The position numbers were made by a program, and so were the translations under genes. 42,537 nucleotides of DNA, taken from the NCBI GenBank assembly GCA_022385805.1, contig MU277778.1, positions 1 through 42,537 on the forward strand, given 5' to 3'. Source of the stretch: Pilatotrama ljubarskyi. Taxonomy: Eukaryota > Basidiomycota > Agaricomycetes > Polyporales > Polyporaceae. The notes under the pieces were generated by a model that did not search any database, was not told the DNA's origin, and saw only the letters and a list, made by a program, of their open reading frames with translations. Shown here one piece after another: positions 12,567 to 23,066 of this stretch (the first letter of the stretch is position 1; every line of letters begins with the position of its first letter).

Positions 12567-13261
12567 CTAGAACTTGCCGAACGACTTCGCAGCCGCCTTG
12601 TTCTTCGCCACCCGCAGGACGTTGAACCGAACAGTCTTCGACAGCGGCCGGCACTGTCCAACAGTGACAATGTCGCCGACCTCGACACGGAAGGCTGGTG
12701 ATACGTGCGCGGCAAGGTTCTTGTGGCGCTTCTCGTAACGATCTGTAGGAGGATGAAGGTGTCAAAGCATGATACATGCACGCACGCGAAGTCGCACGCA
12801 CTGTACTTGGGGATGTAGTGGAGGTAGTCGCGGCGGATGATGATCGTGCGGGTCATCTTCGTCGAGATGACACGGCCGGTGAGGATGCGGCCGCGGATGG
12901 AGACGTTGCCGGTGAAGGGGCACTTCTTGTCTGAAGCAAACGTTCGCTTCTGCGGCAAAACATGGTAGAATCATAGTTACGCACCAATGTAGGTGCCCTG
13001 AATCGCCTCAGACGGCGTCTTGAAGCCAAGACCGACATCCTTGTACCACCGCTTCTCCTTGGTGGCAACCTTCTTGCCGACTGCGTTTCAACCCTCCATA
13101 AGCATCCCACCGTCAACCGGACTCCTTCAACATGCACGTACCACGGGCCTTCGTGTTTTGGAAGATGTGCTGCTTCTGGAAAGCCTTCTCGATCTGGCAG
13201 CATAACAGGGTCAACGAGCACTTTTCCACGACATAATCGACATGCTCACCTGTTCGGCCAT
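12567..13261 (-). CDS. RPS11: 40S ribosomal protein uS17 (S11)
   Basis: Minus-strand exons 13261-13250, 13193-13142, 13080-12985, 12930-12802, 12742-12567, giving 154 residues, close to the 156 of yeast S11. It is a primary 18S rRNA-binding protein of the small subunit body. Visible family blocks are [12 protein letters not shown] at the N-terminus, [63 protein letters not shown] and [14 protein letters not shown] near the end. The first exon is only 12 nt (ATG plus three codons), a common layout for fungal ribosomal protein genes in which the first intron sits just behind the start codon. All five junctions use GT-AG and keep phase. Confidence 0.97.
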
Positions 13262-13660
13262 GGCTGGAGTCTTGAGGATGGAGGCGGTGGGGTCCGGCGG
13301 ATAGGCTACCTACTGAAGTTTCTGGTCTACGGGCGCTTAGGGGGCTGGGCGCCCAAGCCACACATCAATGAACTGTACAGCTCGGGGACTGCCGAGTGGA
13401 CTGGCTAGTCTTCCTTGTTACTCATTTAGGCAATCAGACGTCCGCCCCACCAGCTGAACGCAGCCAGTGGTGGCCACACGCAAGGAGTCGTGGACGGTCA
13501 ATCTTTCATCAGGTAAAGTCTATATGGTATCTAAATCATACAGCACAACTGAGAGCAAGAAAGCAAGGAGGGCTCAGGACCAGAATAGCACTAGACAAGA
13601 AGGCATACGGTGAGGGTAGCCACGGTACTGATACAACACAGCTGCGAGCTGGAAGACTGT
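13262..13660. other. uS17 promoter and 3' flank of the receptor-like gene
   Basis: Four hundred bases between the uS17 start and the stop of the next minus-strand gene. No TATA box is evident, which is usual for ribosomal protein genes. No gene-like frame is present. Confidence 0.45.
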
Positions 13661-15494
13661 TCACGACCTCGATGCCGCGTGCTGGTGTCCAAAGGTTCTC
13701 GTCGACATCGGTGTATCAGACCGCGCGCGATCCCAACCAGCTCCCTCGTGGCTCCCCTGCGTGGTGGTTAGGACGCCACAATCTTCCCGGCTAGCACTAA
13801 GTTCACCGATGGAACTGCTGTTCGGTTGGGTGAACACCGACGGTTGGCTCCCAAAAGTCGTTAACGACGGGCTGTGCACGAGCGGAAGGCGGAACTTCGA
13901 CATCTTCGAAGGCTCCTCCACCGCCTGTGTCCGGGAATGTTTCCGCCGCGGAGGGGGACTCAGGCCATCTACCCCCGGCGCACTCAGGCTGGCCCCTTGG
14001 TAGTGGCGCCTATCGGTGTAGCGCGAGTTGCGAGAGAACTTAAACGACATGGGGCGCGGAATGATCTTGCCCGGGAAGGTCGGCGGGGGGCTCCGCGGCG
14101 TCGCCTCGATGTCGTGAGGCACTCTGCTGTACGTCGGATGGTCGGAGGGAGAGATGTAACTGTCGTACGTGACTGAGGATCGCATAATTAGCTTTCATTG
14201 TGGTAAATGAATTTGCCAAGTTGGGGACGTACCATACTGTGACATGCCGGGGCTGTTCTGCAGGTAACGATCATGTTCCCTTCTTGGACAGCGGACAGCG
14301 CGGGAGAGCCACCCTAGCCACGTCTCGTAGATCTCATCCTGCGCAGCAAAGATAATAAAGAACAGAAACGGCGTTACAGCTGTATGGTATTCGGTATTCA
14401 ATGAACTGGATTGCGAGGCGCCCGGCGATGTACGCACCTTCCCACATCACGCTGAGCTGGAACGGCCAGGTGCTGCTCCACTGGTTGTGGCCACTTATCC
14501 AAAGCGCCAACACCACGATATAGAAGGATGCAGATATCACTGTGACCAGGACTAGGGCCGCGAACCGTGCAGACCGTTTGTTGCATTGAAGACGGTGGTG
14601 GCTCGGGGTTGTCTTGGACCAGCGCGATATGACGAATATCACGGAGCCGGATATGATCACGGCCAATGCGAGAGGGACGAAAGTGAAGACGAGAGAGACG
14701 ATGGTGAAGGCGTTGTCAACGAAGTAGCAGGAGTTCTGCAGAATGTCAGTTAATGACCGGTGCCCAAGCCCAGAAGTCAATTGCTCACGATATTGTAGGA
14801 TACCCAAAGGTTCGTTCCTTGGATGAGGTGCGGGATCGGCACAAGCAGCACAGGCAATGCCCATACTACCAGCAAGTGAGTATCAACAAAGGCAGTGAAC
14901 CAGTACTACCTACCGAAGGGACCAATGCAGAGTAGCAGAACTGTCCGTCTGGTTAGACGGGGATAGTCATCTGCGCTGCACTTCGGCCGTATCTGGATGA
15001 TAGCCAGCCATAAAGCTGGCTGCGGAAGGTAGCACAGAGAGGTCAGCGCCACGCTAGAGTCGTCCCTGGCGAGCATTCAATATGTACCAGAGTGAAGCTG
15101 ACGGCGAATGCAGCCTTGACCACCGTGACGTAGCGTAACCTTATCACTAGCCGTCAAGCATAGCCAAGACATGGAGGATGGGTACACCCACAAGACGGAG
15201 TCGCTGACGCAAAAGCTAACCAGCGTTGTCTGCCCGTTCAGCATGTGGGGTTGGAATTCATCCGGACGGGCTTTTTGGACGATCGGTGGGAGCACGTCCA
15301 GTATCGACCGAAGCAAGCAAGCAACCATGAGAGCCTTGACCATGGAATGCTTCGGTGCTGGGGTTGCCAGGAGGAGCGACAGCAAGATAATATTGCATAG
15401 CTACGGAAAGTGAGGAGTGGTTCGGCAAGCGTTCATTAGGTGACCTCCTTACCTCGAGACCAATGACCGCGGAGGTCAGAGAGCTTAGAGACAT
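13661..15494 (-). CDS. Seven-transmembrane receptor-like membrane protein, function unknown
   Basis: Minus-strand exons 15494-15453, 15400-15192, 15139-15088, 15019-14914, 14865-14789, 14735-14438, 14379-14233, 14172-13661, giving 480 residues. Seven hydrophobic helices are visible: TSAVIGLELCNIILLSLLL, VKALMVACLLRSILDVL, LRYVTVVKAAFAVSFTLPA, TVLLLCIGPFVWALPVLLVP, FTIVSLVFTFVPLALAVI, ALVLVTVISASFYIVVLAL and AVTPFLFFIIFAAQDEIYE. A Cys lies in the loop before helix 5. A Ser/Pro/Arg-rich tail of about 200 residues follows, presumably cytoplasmic. This is the topology of fungal GPCR-like proteins, and the end of helix 7 (FLFF followed by acidic residues) recalls pheromone-receptor helix 7, but I cannot place it in the STE2, STE3 or cAMP-receptor families. 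Exon 2/3 junction is the least certain. The start at 15494 is the first ATG before helix 1. Confidence 0.75.
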
Positions 15495-16320
15495 GCTGAA
15501 GGAGCCCCGGCAACGCGGACTGGAAATGGGAGGCGGAGGAGTCGTAAGAAGACTCCCGAGCGAGGCCGCCGGGCTGTTGGACCTGAGACGCGATGGGAGG
15601 GGGGCTTTAACGTGACTAACACATCTGCCAGAGATGTACAGTGCTTGCTTTTGGCACGCGACTTGGGAAATCTGCTCGCAGAGAAGCGCAGAAGGCATCT
15701 TTATGATACGGTTTGGCTGCGGAACAGATGATGACCGGCGTCGGCAGGTGGTATGGCTGTGAAAAGGAGGCATCCATAGGCAAAGATATGAGGTGAATCC
15801 CACAGCAGTGAGTAATCGAGCCCGATGTGCAACACGGACTGCGAGAGTGCTTCAAGCTCGCGGGCCAGCATGCCGCGAGACGGAGAAGCTGGGCACTGAA
15901 TTGACTAGACACATCAAGTCGTGGAAGAAGTTGCGAGTGATCCGTGTGTGAACAAGGCAGATGTGGTGAGCGTGTGTGCTGGGCAGGTACAGTAGCACCA
16001 ATGCCGTGCATGCTCTTCCAGGACAAGTCGGATGTGGCGATCGTCACCGTGCACCAAGCCGCGATTGCGGTGCCTCGGCGCCTACCGCCAGCCGCAAGAG
16101 AGCGCGTCGGTCACGGGCGCTTGTCGGCATGCGTCGCGCGTCACTGCGTCATGGTCGCGGAGCACAGCAAGCATAACGCCTTTCCCTCGCTCTCCATCCT
16201 TCTCTCACCAGAGTAGACCGGATTTAACTCTCCGCACAACCTACAAGGTCTTTTATGAGGTGCTGAGCCGTCTGGTGCACCTATTGGACTCGGGTGAGGT
16301 TTGATCGCGTGCAGTAACTC
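15495..16320. promoter_or_regulatory. Divergent promoter region (receptor-like gene / DNA ligase)
   Basis: About 830 bases between two divergent starts. No coding frame is convincing, although open frames exist on both strands. A pyrimidine-rich stretch precedes the ligase start around 16180-16210. I found no ACGCGT cell-cycle box before the ligase start. One ACGCGT occurs just inside exon 1 at about 16343. Confidence 0.4.
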
Positions 16321-19300
16321 ATGCTCAGAGTCACGGTCACGGCACGCGTCAGAGCCGCGCTTCGTGTCCAGTCGCGTCTCCCCCAGCTACGATCCCATCT
16401 CTTCCACCACATCTCCGTCAACGGCATGGGCCGCCAACAAACGCTAGGCAAGCGGTTCTCTGCATGCGCTGATGATGCCTCTGACCATCTGCCAAAGGCA
16501 AGTTCTTTGGGAAGACAGGTGACCCTCCCGTCCAGACTAAGTTGGAGGAGGCTTGGAAAGGCAAGCGGAAACGCGTCGCGAAGACGGAGGTGAAGGAGGA
16601 AGATGTAAAACCAGACGAAAAGGTGGATGGCATGGATGAGGGTACGTCTATCCGCCAAACAGTCGGCAACCCTGAGTGACCGCAGCATCAGCAGCGCGCT
16701 CACCATCGCCAGCCGAGGAAGGCGAGTAAGATGATGGAACAGACTGCCCTCATAGCATGCTGATAGTCCTAGCAGCGAAAGAGAAAGCTCCAGTACTGAA
16801 GAAGAGGCGTGTCGTAGAATCGGACACAGAAGAATCTCCCGAGCGTGAGTAGTCGCATGCTACGATGTGATTTGCCCCACGAACTTCCTGCTGCAGCTGG
16901 ACCGTCCAAACCCACCAAGCCGGAGCCTTATAAAACCAAGGCGCCATCATCCAAAGGGAAGAAGGCTGCCCCACCTGCTTCTTCGGATATGGAGTCCAAG
17001 GCACCGACCGCTGTGGCGGAGGACGACCCTATGGACGCGGATGAGGCCAGCGCTGCCTCGAGCGCTGAAGACCCGGATGAAGGAGAGGAAGAGATAGATG
17101 TTGAAGATGAGATGGAAGCCGAGGACGAAGGCACTGCTTCCCAAAAGTGAGCCGTGTGTGTGTGTGTGTGTGTGGTAGCTACTCCGCTGAGCTGACTTCA
17201 CCTCGCCATAGTGCGGAGGCCGCTTTGTCCAAGACGAAGGAGGTCGACCTTCCTGGCGGATGGAAGGTCGGAGATCCGTATGTCTGTCTGTCTGTCTGGC
17301 GCCCTATACCCAACTCAAGGAGTCGCGACTACCAGCGTACCATATGCAGCACTGGCGAAGGTCTTCTCATTGATTGAAGCGACCACGAAACGCATAGAGA
17401 AGACATCCCTGCTCACATCCTTCCTCCTGCTCGTCATCCGCCGACGAGCCAAAGGGGACACCCAGTCTTTGCTACAAGCTGTATACCTCTGTATCAACCG
17501 TGTGAGTATCCTTCTCCCTGGGTATGGCGATAGTCTCTGGACTGACACAATTATAGTTATGCCCAGATTACGTCGGCATCGAGCTCGGTATCGGTGAGAG
17601 CTTGCTGATCAAGGCTATCAGTGAATCCACTGGTCGGAGCATGTCGGTCGTGAAAGCAGACCTGAAGAAAGAGGGCGACCTGGGTCTCGTGGCGATGGTC
17701 AGTGCCACTGTGCCATAGTCATCTTGAGTTCCGAAGCCTGACATGTCCCACAGAACTCGAAGAATAGTCAGAAGACACTCTTCAAGCCCAAGCCGCTCAC
17801 GCTACCGACGGTGTTCAAGAACCTGAAGGAGATTGCACTGAGCAGCGGACACTCGGTATGCCGGACGCCAGCATATATGCACACACAGCTTATCCTGACC
17901 GCCTCTGCAGTCACAAAACAAGAAAGTGTCGATCATCACGAAGCTACTGGCGTCTTGCCAGGGCCAGGAGGCAAAATACATCGTCCGGAGTTTGGAGGGC
18001 AAGTTGCGCATTGGAAATGCTGAGCGCACTGTACTTGTCGCCCTTGCGCATGCAGCGGTCCTCGCGGAACAGGAGAGCTGTGAGTCCTCCGCTGAATGCT
18101 CTAGTGGCCGGCCTTTGACCACCCGGATCAGCGAACAAGAGGCTCAGCAAGGAGAAGCTCGCGGCCCGGCTGGAAGAGGCCGCGAGCATCATCAAGCAAG
18201 TGTACAGGTACATGGTCTTGCGCTTCGCCCATGTGGTATGTGTGCTCGGAACTGACCACGCCGGGTGTCTGCACAGCGAACTTCCGAACTACGACCTCGT
18301 CATCCCTGCATTGTTAGATGTCGGGATTGACAGACTGCGTGAGGTGTGCAAGCTGACGCCAGGCGTGCCCTTGAAGCCCATGTTGGCGAAACCGACGAAG
18401 GCGATCGGGGAGGTTCTTGACAAGTTCGAGGGCAAGAAGTTCACGTGCGAATACAAGTACGACGGTGAACGTGCACAGGTGCGTCCCGTACGCGCATCTG
18501 TCCGGATGGACAAATGTCGACGTTTTGCCCTGTAGGTCCACAAGCTCGAGGACGGCACCATCTCCGTCTTCAGCCGGAACTCCGAGGACATGAGCAAGAA
18601 GTACCCCGACCTCATGGAACAGCTCCCTCGGGTACGCAAAGCGCCTCTCGCTGTGTTTCAGTAGGCCATTCGATGGAAGCTGACCTCGTGAGCAGTGTAT
18701 CAAGGAGGGCACGAAGACGTTCGTGTTCGACGCGGAGGCGGTGGCGATCGACAAGGACACGGGAAAGCTCATGCCGTTCCAGGAGCTGAGCCGGCGCAAG
18801 CGCAAGGACGTCAAGGTGGAGGACATCAAAGTCCGCGTGTGCCTCTTCGCGTTCGACCTGCTGTACCTCAACGGCGAGGTGCGTGCCCGTCTCTCCTCTT
18901 GCCATACCGACGAGACCAATGCGGCTCATCGTCGTTTCATTTGGATAGCCCTTGCTGCAGAAGGACTTCGGGGAGCGACGGGCTCTGCTCCGGGACCACT
19001 TCCAGCCGGTCGACGGAGAGTTCCAATTCGCAAAGGCGTCGGACTGCGAGACGACGGACGAGATCCAGGCGTTCCTGGAGGAGAGCGTCAAGGACGGCTG
19101 CGAGGGCCTCATGGTAAAGATGCTCGAGGGCGAGCTCAGCCACTACCAGCCCAGCCGGCGAACAGTCAACTGGCTCAAGGTCAGCCTGATACCATCTGTC
19201 ACCACACCGTGTATCTGCTAACCCCGACCGCACTGGCGCCCCACAGCTAAAGAAGGACTACCTCGCGGGCGTGGGCGACTCGCTCGACCTCGTCGTCGTC

Positions 19301-19884
19301 GGCGGGTACTACGGCAAGGGCAAGCGCACGAACGTGTACGGCGCGTTCCTGCTCGCGTGCTACGACGCGGACGCGGAGGAGTACCAGACGATCTGCAAGA
19401 TCGGTACCGGGTTCAGCGACGAGGCGCTCCAGGCGCACTACGAGACGCTCAAGCCGCTCGAGATGACCACCCCGCGCGGGGACGTCAAGGTCGGCGGCGC
19501 GAAGCCCGACGTGTGGTTCGAGCCGAAGGTCGTCTGGGAGGTCCTCACCGCCGACCTCAGTTTGAGCCCGATCTATACGGCGGCGCAGGGCTTGGTGCGC
19601 GCTGCATGCTAGAATCGTTTCATGAACCTACGCTGATAAACTCGACTGCGCAGGTCGACGAACGCGGCATCTCGCTGCGTTTCCCGCGTTTCATACGGAT
19701 AAGGGAGGACAAAGCCGCCGATGACGCGACGGGGCCGGAGCAGGTAGGAGGAGCCCACCCAGTCAGCCGTGTCATTCTGGCTTACGCGCGCCTGCAGATT
19801 GCGGAGATGTACCAGCGGCAAGCCCTTGCGCAGAGCAAGGGTAAGAAGGGCAAAGGAGCGGACGCGGACGACGGGTTCTGGTAG
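16321..19884 (+). CDS. ATP-dependent DNA ligase I (Cdc9/LIG1)
   Basis: Eighteen exons: 16321-16447, 16498-16641, 16686-16721, 16773-16844, 16897-17146, 17212-17277, 17336-17501, 17557-17697, 17754-17855, 17911-18079, 18132-18207, 18277-18478, 18536-18631, 18696-18878, 18949-19179, 19247-19594, 19654-19743, 19798-19884, giving 861 residues. It seals nicks between Okazaki fragments. Order: Arg-rich presequence (1-35), PIP box QQTLGKFF (39-46), Lys-rich and acidic linker, DNA-binding domain from WKVGDPVPYAAL, nucleotidyltransferase domain with adenylated Lys510 in [26 protein letters not shown] (Lys667) and WLKLKKDYL, OB domain, and C-terminal [13 protein letters not shown]. Met36 begins at the PIP box, so two starts could give mitochondrial and nuclear forms, as in yeast Cdc9. 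Introns 1 and 3 appear to be GC-AG. Confidence 0.95.
16448..16497 (+). other. GC-AG intron 1 of the DNA ligase gene
   Basis: Donor AG|GCAAGC and acceptor CCAAAG|GC, 50 nt. No GT donor keeps the frame. Only this junction joins QQTLGK to FFGK, making a perfect PCNA-interacting box QxxLxxFF, and the whole 18-exon reading frame then closes. The internal CTCTGAC is a fair branch site. Confidence 0.8.
16722..16772 (+). other. Probable GC-AG intron 3 of the DNA ligase gene
   Basis: Donor GAAG|GCGAGT and acceptor CCTAG|CA, 51 nt. A nearby GT donor (GA|GTAAGA, four bases downstream) leads to a stop in the next exon, TTA TAA in place of the Pro/Lys-rich linker. The GC donor preserves the linker frame. 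Confidence 0.6.
17154..17174 (+). repeat. (GT)n microsatellite in a DNA ligase intron
   Basis: About ten GT units lie seven bases behind the donor at 17147, inside intron 5 of the ligase gene. Length variation here would not alter the protein. Confidence 0.85.
17281..17298 (+). repeat. (TGTC)n microsatellite at a donor site in the DNA ligase gene
   Basis: Four TGTC units directly follow the donor GTA at 17278-17280 in intron 6, so the donor consensus GTATGT is partly made from the repeat. Confidence 0.8.
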
Positions 19885-20030
19885 CAGCAGTGAACAGGTC
19901 TGCGTCTTGCATGGCAGCATCTCGGGCTTCCTCGTACTGTATTCTAGGATTAGGGCGAGATATATAGGGAGCAACGCACGGTACAGGGAAAGCAGTCCAG
20001 GACGACCCAGAGCAATACGGACGGGAAGTG

Positions 20031-20649
20031 TCATTTTGATACGGCAGCCTTCGCAGTATCCTGCGCAACCTCTGCTACCTGTTGCGCGGCGGGCTTGTTT
20101 TCGAGCTTCTTGTCCCTGCCGCCGAAGTACCAGTAGTTGACGAAGCGGCCGAGCTGGATGGACTGTGCGGACGCATTCGTCGCGTGACACGCGAAGAGGA
20201 GGTAATTGCGAGGTTGTACGCGCCAGGCTGGACAGGCTCTTGAGCATGATAACTTCTTGCAAAGTGTGGGAGTCACGTACCGAAACGCATGAAGACCATA
20301 CTAGGAACGAACGGAGGAGGTGAGGGACCGGAGAGCGGACGGAGATATGTTTACTCACGAGTAGGACGCCAAGGCGGTCGTCATCGCACCCGAGATGACT
20401 TCCTCATCCTTTCTCAAGTCGGCCAACGCGGCAAGGGGGAGACCCCAGTTCGCGACCTGCAGCGGCAAGCGTGAGCGGGTCGACTCACGGAAATGCGGGC
20501 GAGGTCATGGTGTACGGACCGGTCCCCAGAAGTGTGTGCCTGTCAGCGGTACGTGAGACGATGTAGACGGATAATGGCCAAGTTTACGCACTGAAGAAGT
20601 ACTCGCGAGCAGCAGGGGACTTGAGCCAGGTGAAGAAGCGGGCAGCCAT
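20031..20649 (-). CDS. MPC1: Mitochondrial pyruvate carrier subunit 1
   Basis: Minus-strand exons 20649-20592, 20539-20520, 20456-20359, 20300-20281, 20227-20031, giving 130 residues. It forms a heterodimer in the inner mitochondrial membrane that imports pyruvate to the matrix. The family motifs are all present: an N-terminal amphipathic segment [72 protein letters not shown] and [15 protein letters not shown]. Length matches MPC1 (about 110-130 residues) rather than MPC2. The C-terminal 30 residues are Ala/Lys/Gln-rich and extend past the yeast and human proteins. Two exons are only 20 nt long. The start at 20649 gives the usual short N-terminus. It is divergent from the gene at 21164. Confidence 0.95.
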
Positions 20650-21163
20650 GGTGGACGAGGGTATACTGTCTTTTGCACGGGCGTCGAGGCGAGTCGAGCG
20701 AGTCGTCCCCAGCGCGAGTTGCCATTCTGGGGTGTTCCCACGTGGCGAATGATGGGTGCACGGCGTCCGCGCTTCCCGGGATCTCGCCTTGGCGTCTGGC
20801 GTGTCGACCGAGTGTTGTGAGCCACTGTGCTGCTTCCTTTCTCCTGCTCCCTCTCTGCTCTGGTTTGCTGGAAGCTGCTCGGTGCGATCTACGTGACTTG
20901 CTGCTACGAACTACATAGCTTTGTCTTGGACTGGTTGGCCATGCCTGATCTGGGCGGATGGATTCTTTCTCGAGGCTGCTCCATCTGCCTCGTTGCAGGC
21001 TTCCCAAGCGCCGCCAGTCTCGTGCAGGTCGTCTGTGCGAACGCCTCTTTCTCCCCCTCCAAGCCCTGCTCTTCCTCTCCCAGCTGCCCCCCTCTGCGCG
21101 TTCGACGTCCTCTTCTCGCGAGTCCACCCGTGTGTCCTGTGCGCTTCCCCTCGCTGCGTGACC
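20650..21163. promoter_or_regulatory. Bidirectional promoter region (MPC1 / unknown conserved gene)
   Basis: 514 bases between divergent starts, with a long CT-rich run around 21040-21160 on the plus strand before the ATG at 21164. No TATA box is clear. Long open frames through this region on both strands lack domains and I take them as chance. Confidence 0.5.
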
Positions 21164-22643
21164 ATGCAGGCCTTTCCCGCAACCGATCGATACTACGGCC
21201 ATGGTCAGCAGCCGCCCTACGGCCAGCAGCCAGCTTACTTCCAGCAATTTCCTGGCTATGGCTATCCCCCTCCAGGCCCTCAGCCCATTGCCGCCCCGTT
21301 CCCGGTCTACCCCCCACATTATGACCAGCTCCCGCCCAGCACGCCTCACATGCAGGCGGGACGGCCCCGCCCGCTCGCGCGCGAGTCCTCGAGAGCTTCT
21401 ACCCCGGGAAGGCCGGATCTCAAGCCCCTCAAGTCGGCCATGAAGAGGACGAAGACGCCAGATCGTGCTGCGTCTGTAGGCGCGGTCCCCCTCTCTCGCG
21501 GACGCTCCGGCTCCATTCGACGCCAGCGGACGCGGTCTGGGTCGAGGATGCGTTCAGGCTCCGTGCCAAAGGCCTTCACCCCTGGTGCGCTCTCTTCTTT
21601 CATAGCGTGCTGCTCCCGATCGCTCATAGAGAGGCAGACCACTTGCTCCTTACTCTGCATTCCACGAACCAGCTTCTGCTCGAGAACATCCCCGATTCCA
21701 ACGCTGGGGACGAGCTCACCGAGGCGGTCCTGCCCATATGGCCTCGTGGTGCCAACACGATCGAGAATCGCCGAGGAAAGTGGCGGGTCGAGTTCGCCGG
21801 CCATCCGTGGTCGTGCAGCGGCCTGGAGGCGATCATGTCGGTGGCAGTTCCATACTTAGCGGCGGTCATTTACGTGGGCCACTGACGTCGTTCTCCCGCG
21901 CAGGGCTGGCAAGATGATCTGTCGACTGTACCTGATACTCGCTCGTCTGGTACGTCCCGCAGTCCATGGGATGCGTTCATGGGGCTGATACAACCTGCAG
22001 GGCTACACCTATCTGTCCACCATTAACGTAGGCAACCCAGTATGTACAATACAGTGAGTCTCGACAACATGTAAACTCATGCTACGTTCGCAGTGGAAGC
22101 CACCGTCGATGATCTTCGTGGACTCAACACCGGACTACGAAGCCCAAGTGTTCTTGATCATGTTCTCCAAGAGAGGAGACAGATTGACGATCCTCGACGG
22201 CCCGCCGGAGCTGACACAACAACTCGGGATCGACCTGCGCGCGACTTTCCCCCGCAAGATCACCACCGACCGCGCGACGGAGGATGGCCTGCACATATTC
22301 GAAGTCAAGAAGGGCAGCTACGGTTGTAAGTGCCCCTCTCTCTGTCTGTCGCTGTGTCCCTACCGCAGCACCCATCGCTCACTCGCTCGCTCGCCCGCCT
22401 GTTCGCTGATCGTTTCTAGCCCCCGCGGTGGACAAGAGCATCCTGATCGCGTTCGTGCTGCGCTTCTTCAACTACGCGGGCTTCCGCCTCAGCGGAAGCG
22501 TCCCGATGGGTACGAAGGGCCTCCTCAGCTTCGGCCACCGCAAGGAGATGTGGATCTTCAGGAGCGACCCGTGGCGGCCTGGTATCCGCCAGGACGCCCG
22601 GCCGGAGAGTCGCCAGAGTCGCCTCGAAGGCCGCGGTGCGTGA
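21164..22643 (+). CDS. Conserved protein of unknown function with prion-like N-terminus
   Basis: Exons 21164-21584, 21632-21836, 21904-21949, 22001-22039, 22094-22325, 22420-22643, giving 388 residues. Residues 1 to about 65 are rich in Tyr, Gln, Pro and Gly, beginning MQAFPATDRYYGHGQQPPYG, with no charged residues for long stretches. Residues 70-140 are basic and Ser/Arg-rich (SRGRSGSIRRQRTRSGSR), resembling RS or NLS-like segments. The C-terminal 240 residues form a folded region with GKWRVEFAGHPWSCSGLEAI, KMICRLYLILARLGYTYLS, IFVDSTPDYEAQVFLIMFS, VDKSILIAFVLRFFNYAGF and HRKEMWIFRSDPWRP. It looks like a family common in mushroom-forming fungi, but I cannot name a function and see no catalytic motif. 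The acceptor at 21631 and the donor at 22040 are chosen to keep frame and are the weaker junctions. No signal peptide or helices are evident. Confidence 0.75.
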
Positions 22644-23066
22644 CCGGGACGTGCATGTCTAGATCAGTGACCCTTGGGAGACTGCGATGCTGTATATAAT
22701 ACTACTGGTGCTGAGCGATACTGTATGTCTGAATGTGCTCTGGGCTATGTCTGGGTTATCTGACATCGCGACACGTGTGCTCACTGGTCTCGCTATATAT
22801 GTCGCGGCGCTCGTCATGTATCGAATTCGCTGCCCCTTGCTCTGTTACCGAGTTGTGCTGTGCCGATCCGTGCAATAGAGGCAGTTCATCTCTTTCGCGA
22901 GGACTGTGCGCAGTCCTCTCGGTGCGCGCGTGGTGCGGTGCGTAACGAAGAGTCAAACAGACTAGCGTCCAGGATACATCTCAGATTGTGCAAAGTCCAT
23001 CGAAAAAGGTGATACTAAGTGTTCAAGTCCACAACCCGCCTACCATATACTGCCGGAACAGCATCC
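22644..23066. other. Convergent intergenic region
   Basis: About 420 bases between the stop of the plus-strand unknown gene and the stop of the minus-strand EFIPRG gene A. It contains AT-richer stretches such as gctgtatataatac at about 22690 that could be 3'-end signals. No gene is visible. Confidence 0.45.

Noticed and set aside
17154..17298. CRISPR-like or tandem coding repeat
   Set aside because: These are simple di- and tetranucleotide repeats in introns, with no spacers.
20543..21349. Minus-strand open frame of about 270 codons
   Set aside because: It runs antisense through MPC1, the divergent promoter and the first exon of the next gene, and its Arg-rich sequence has no motif.
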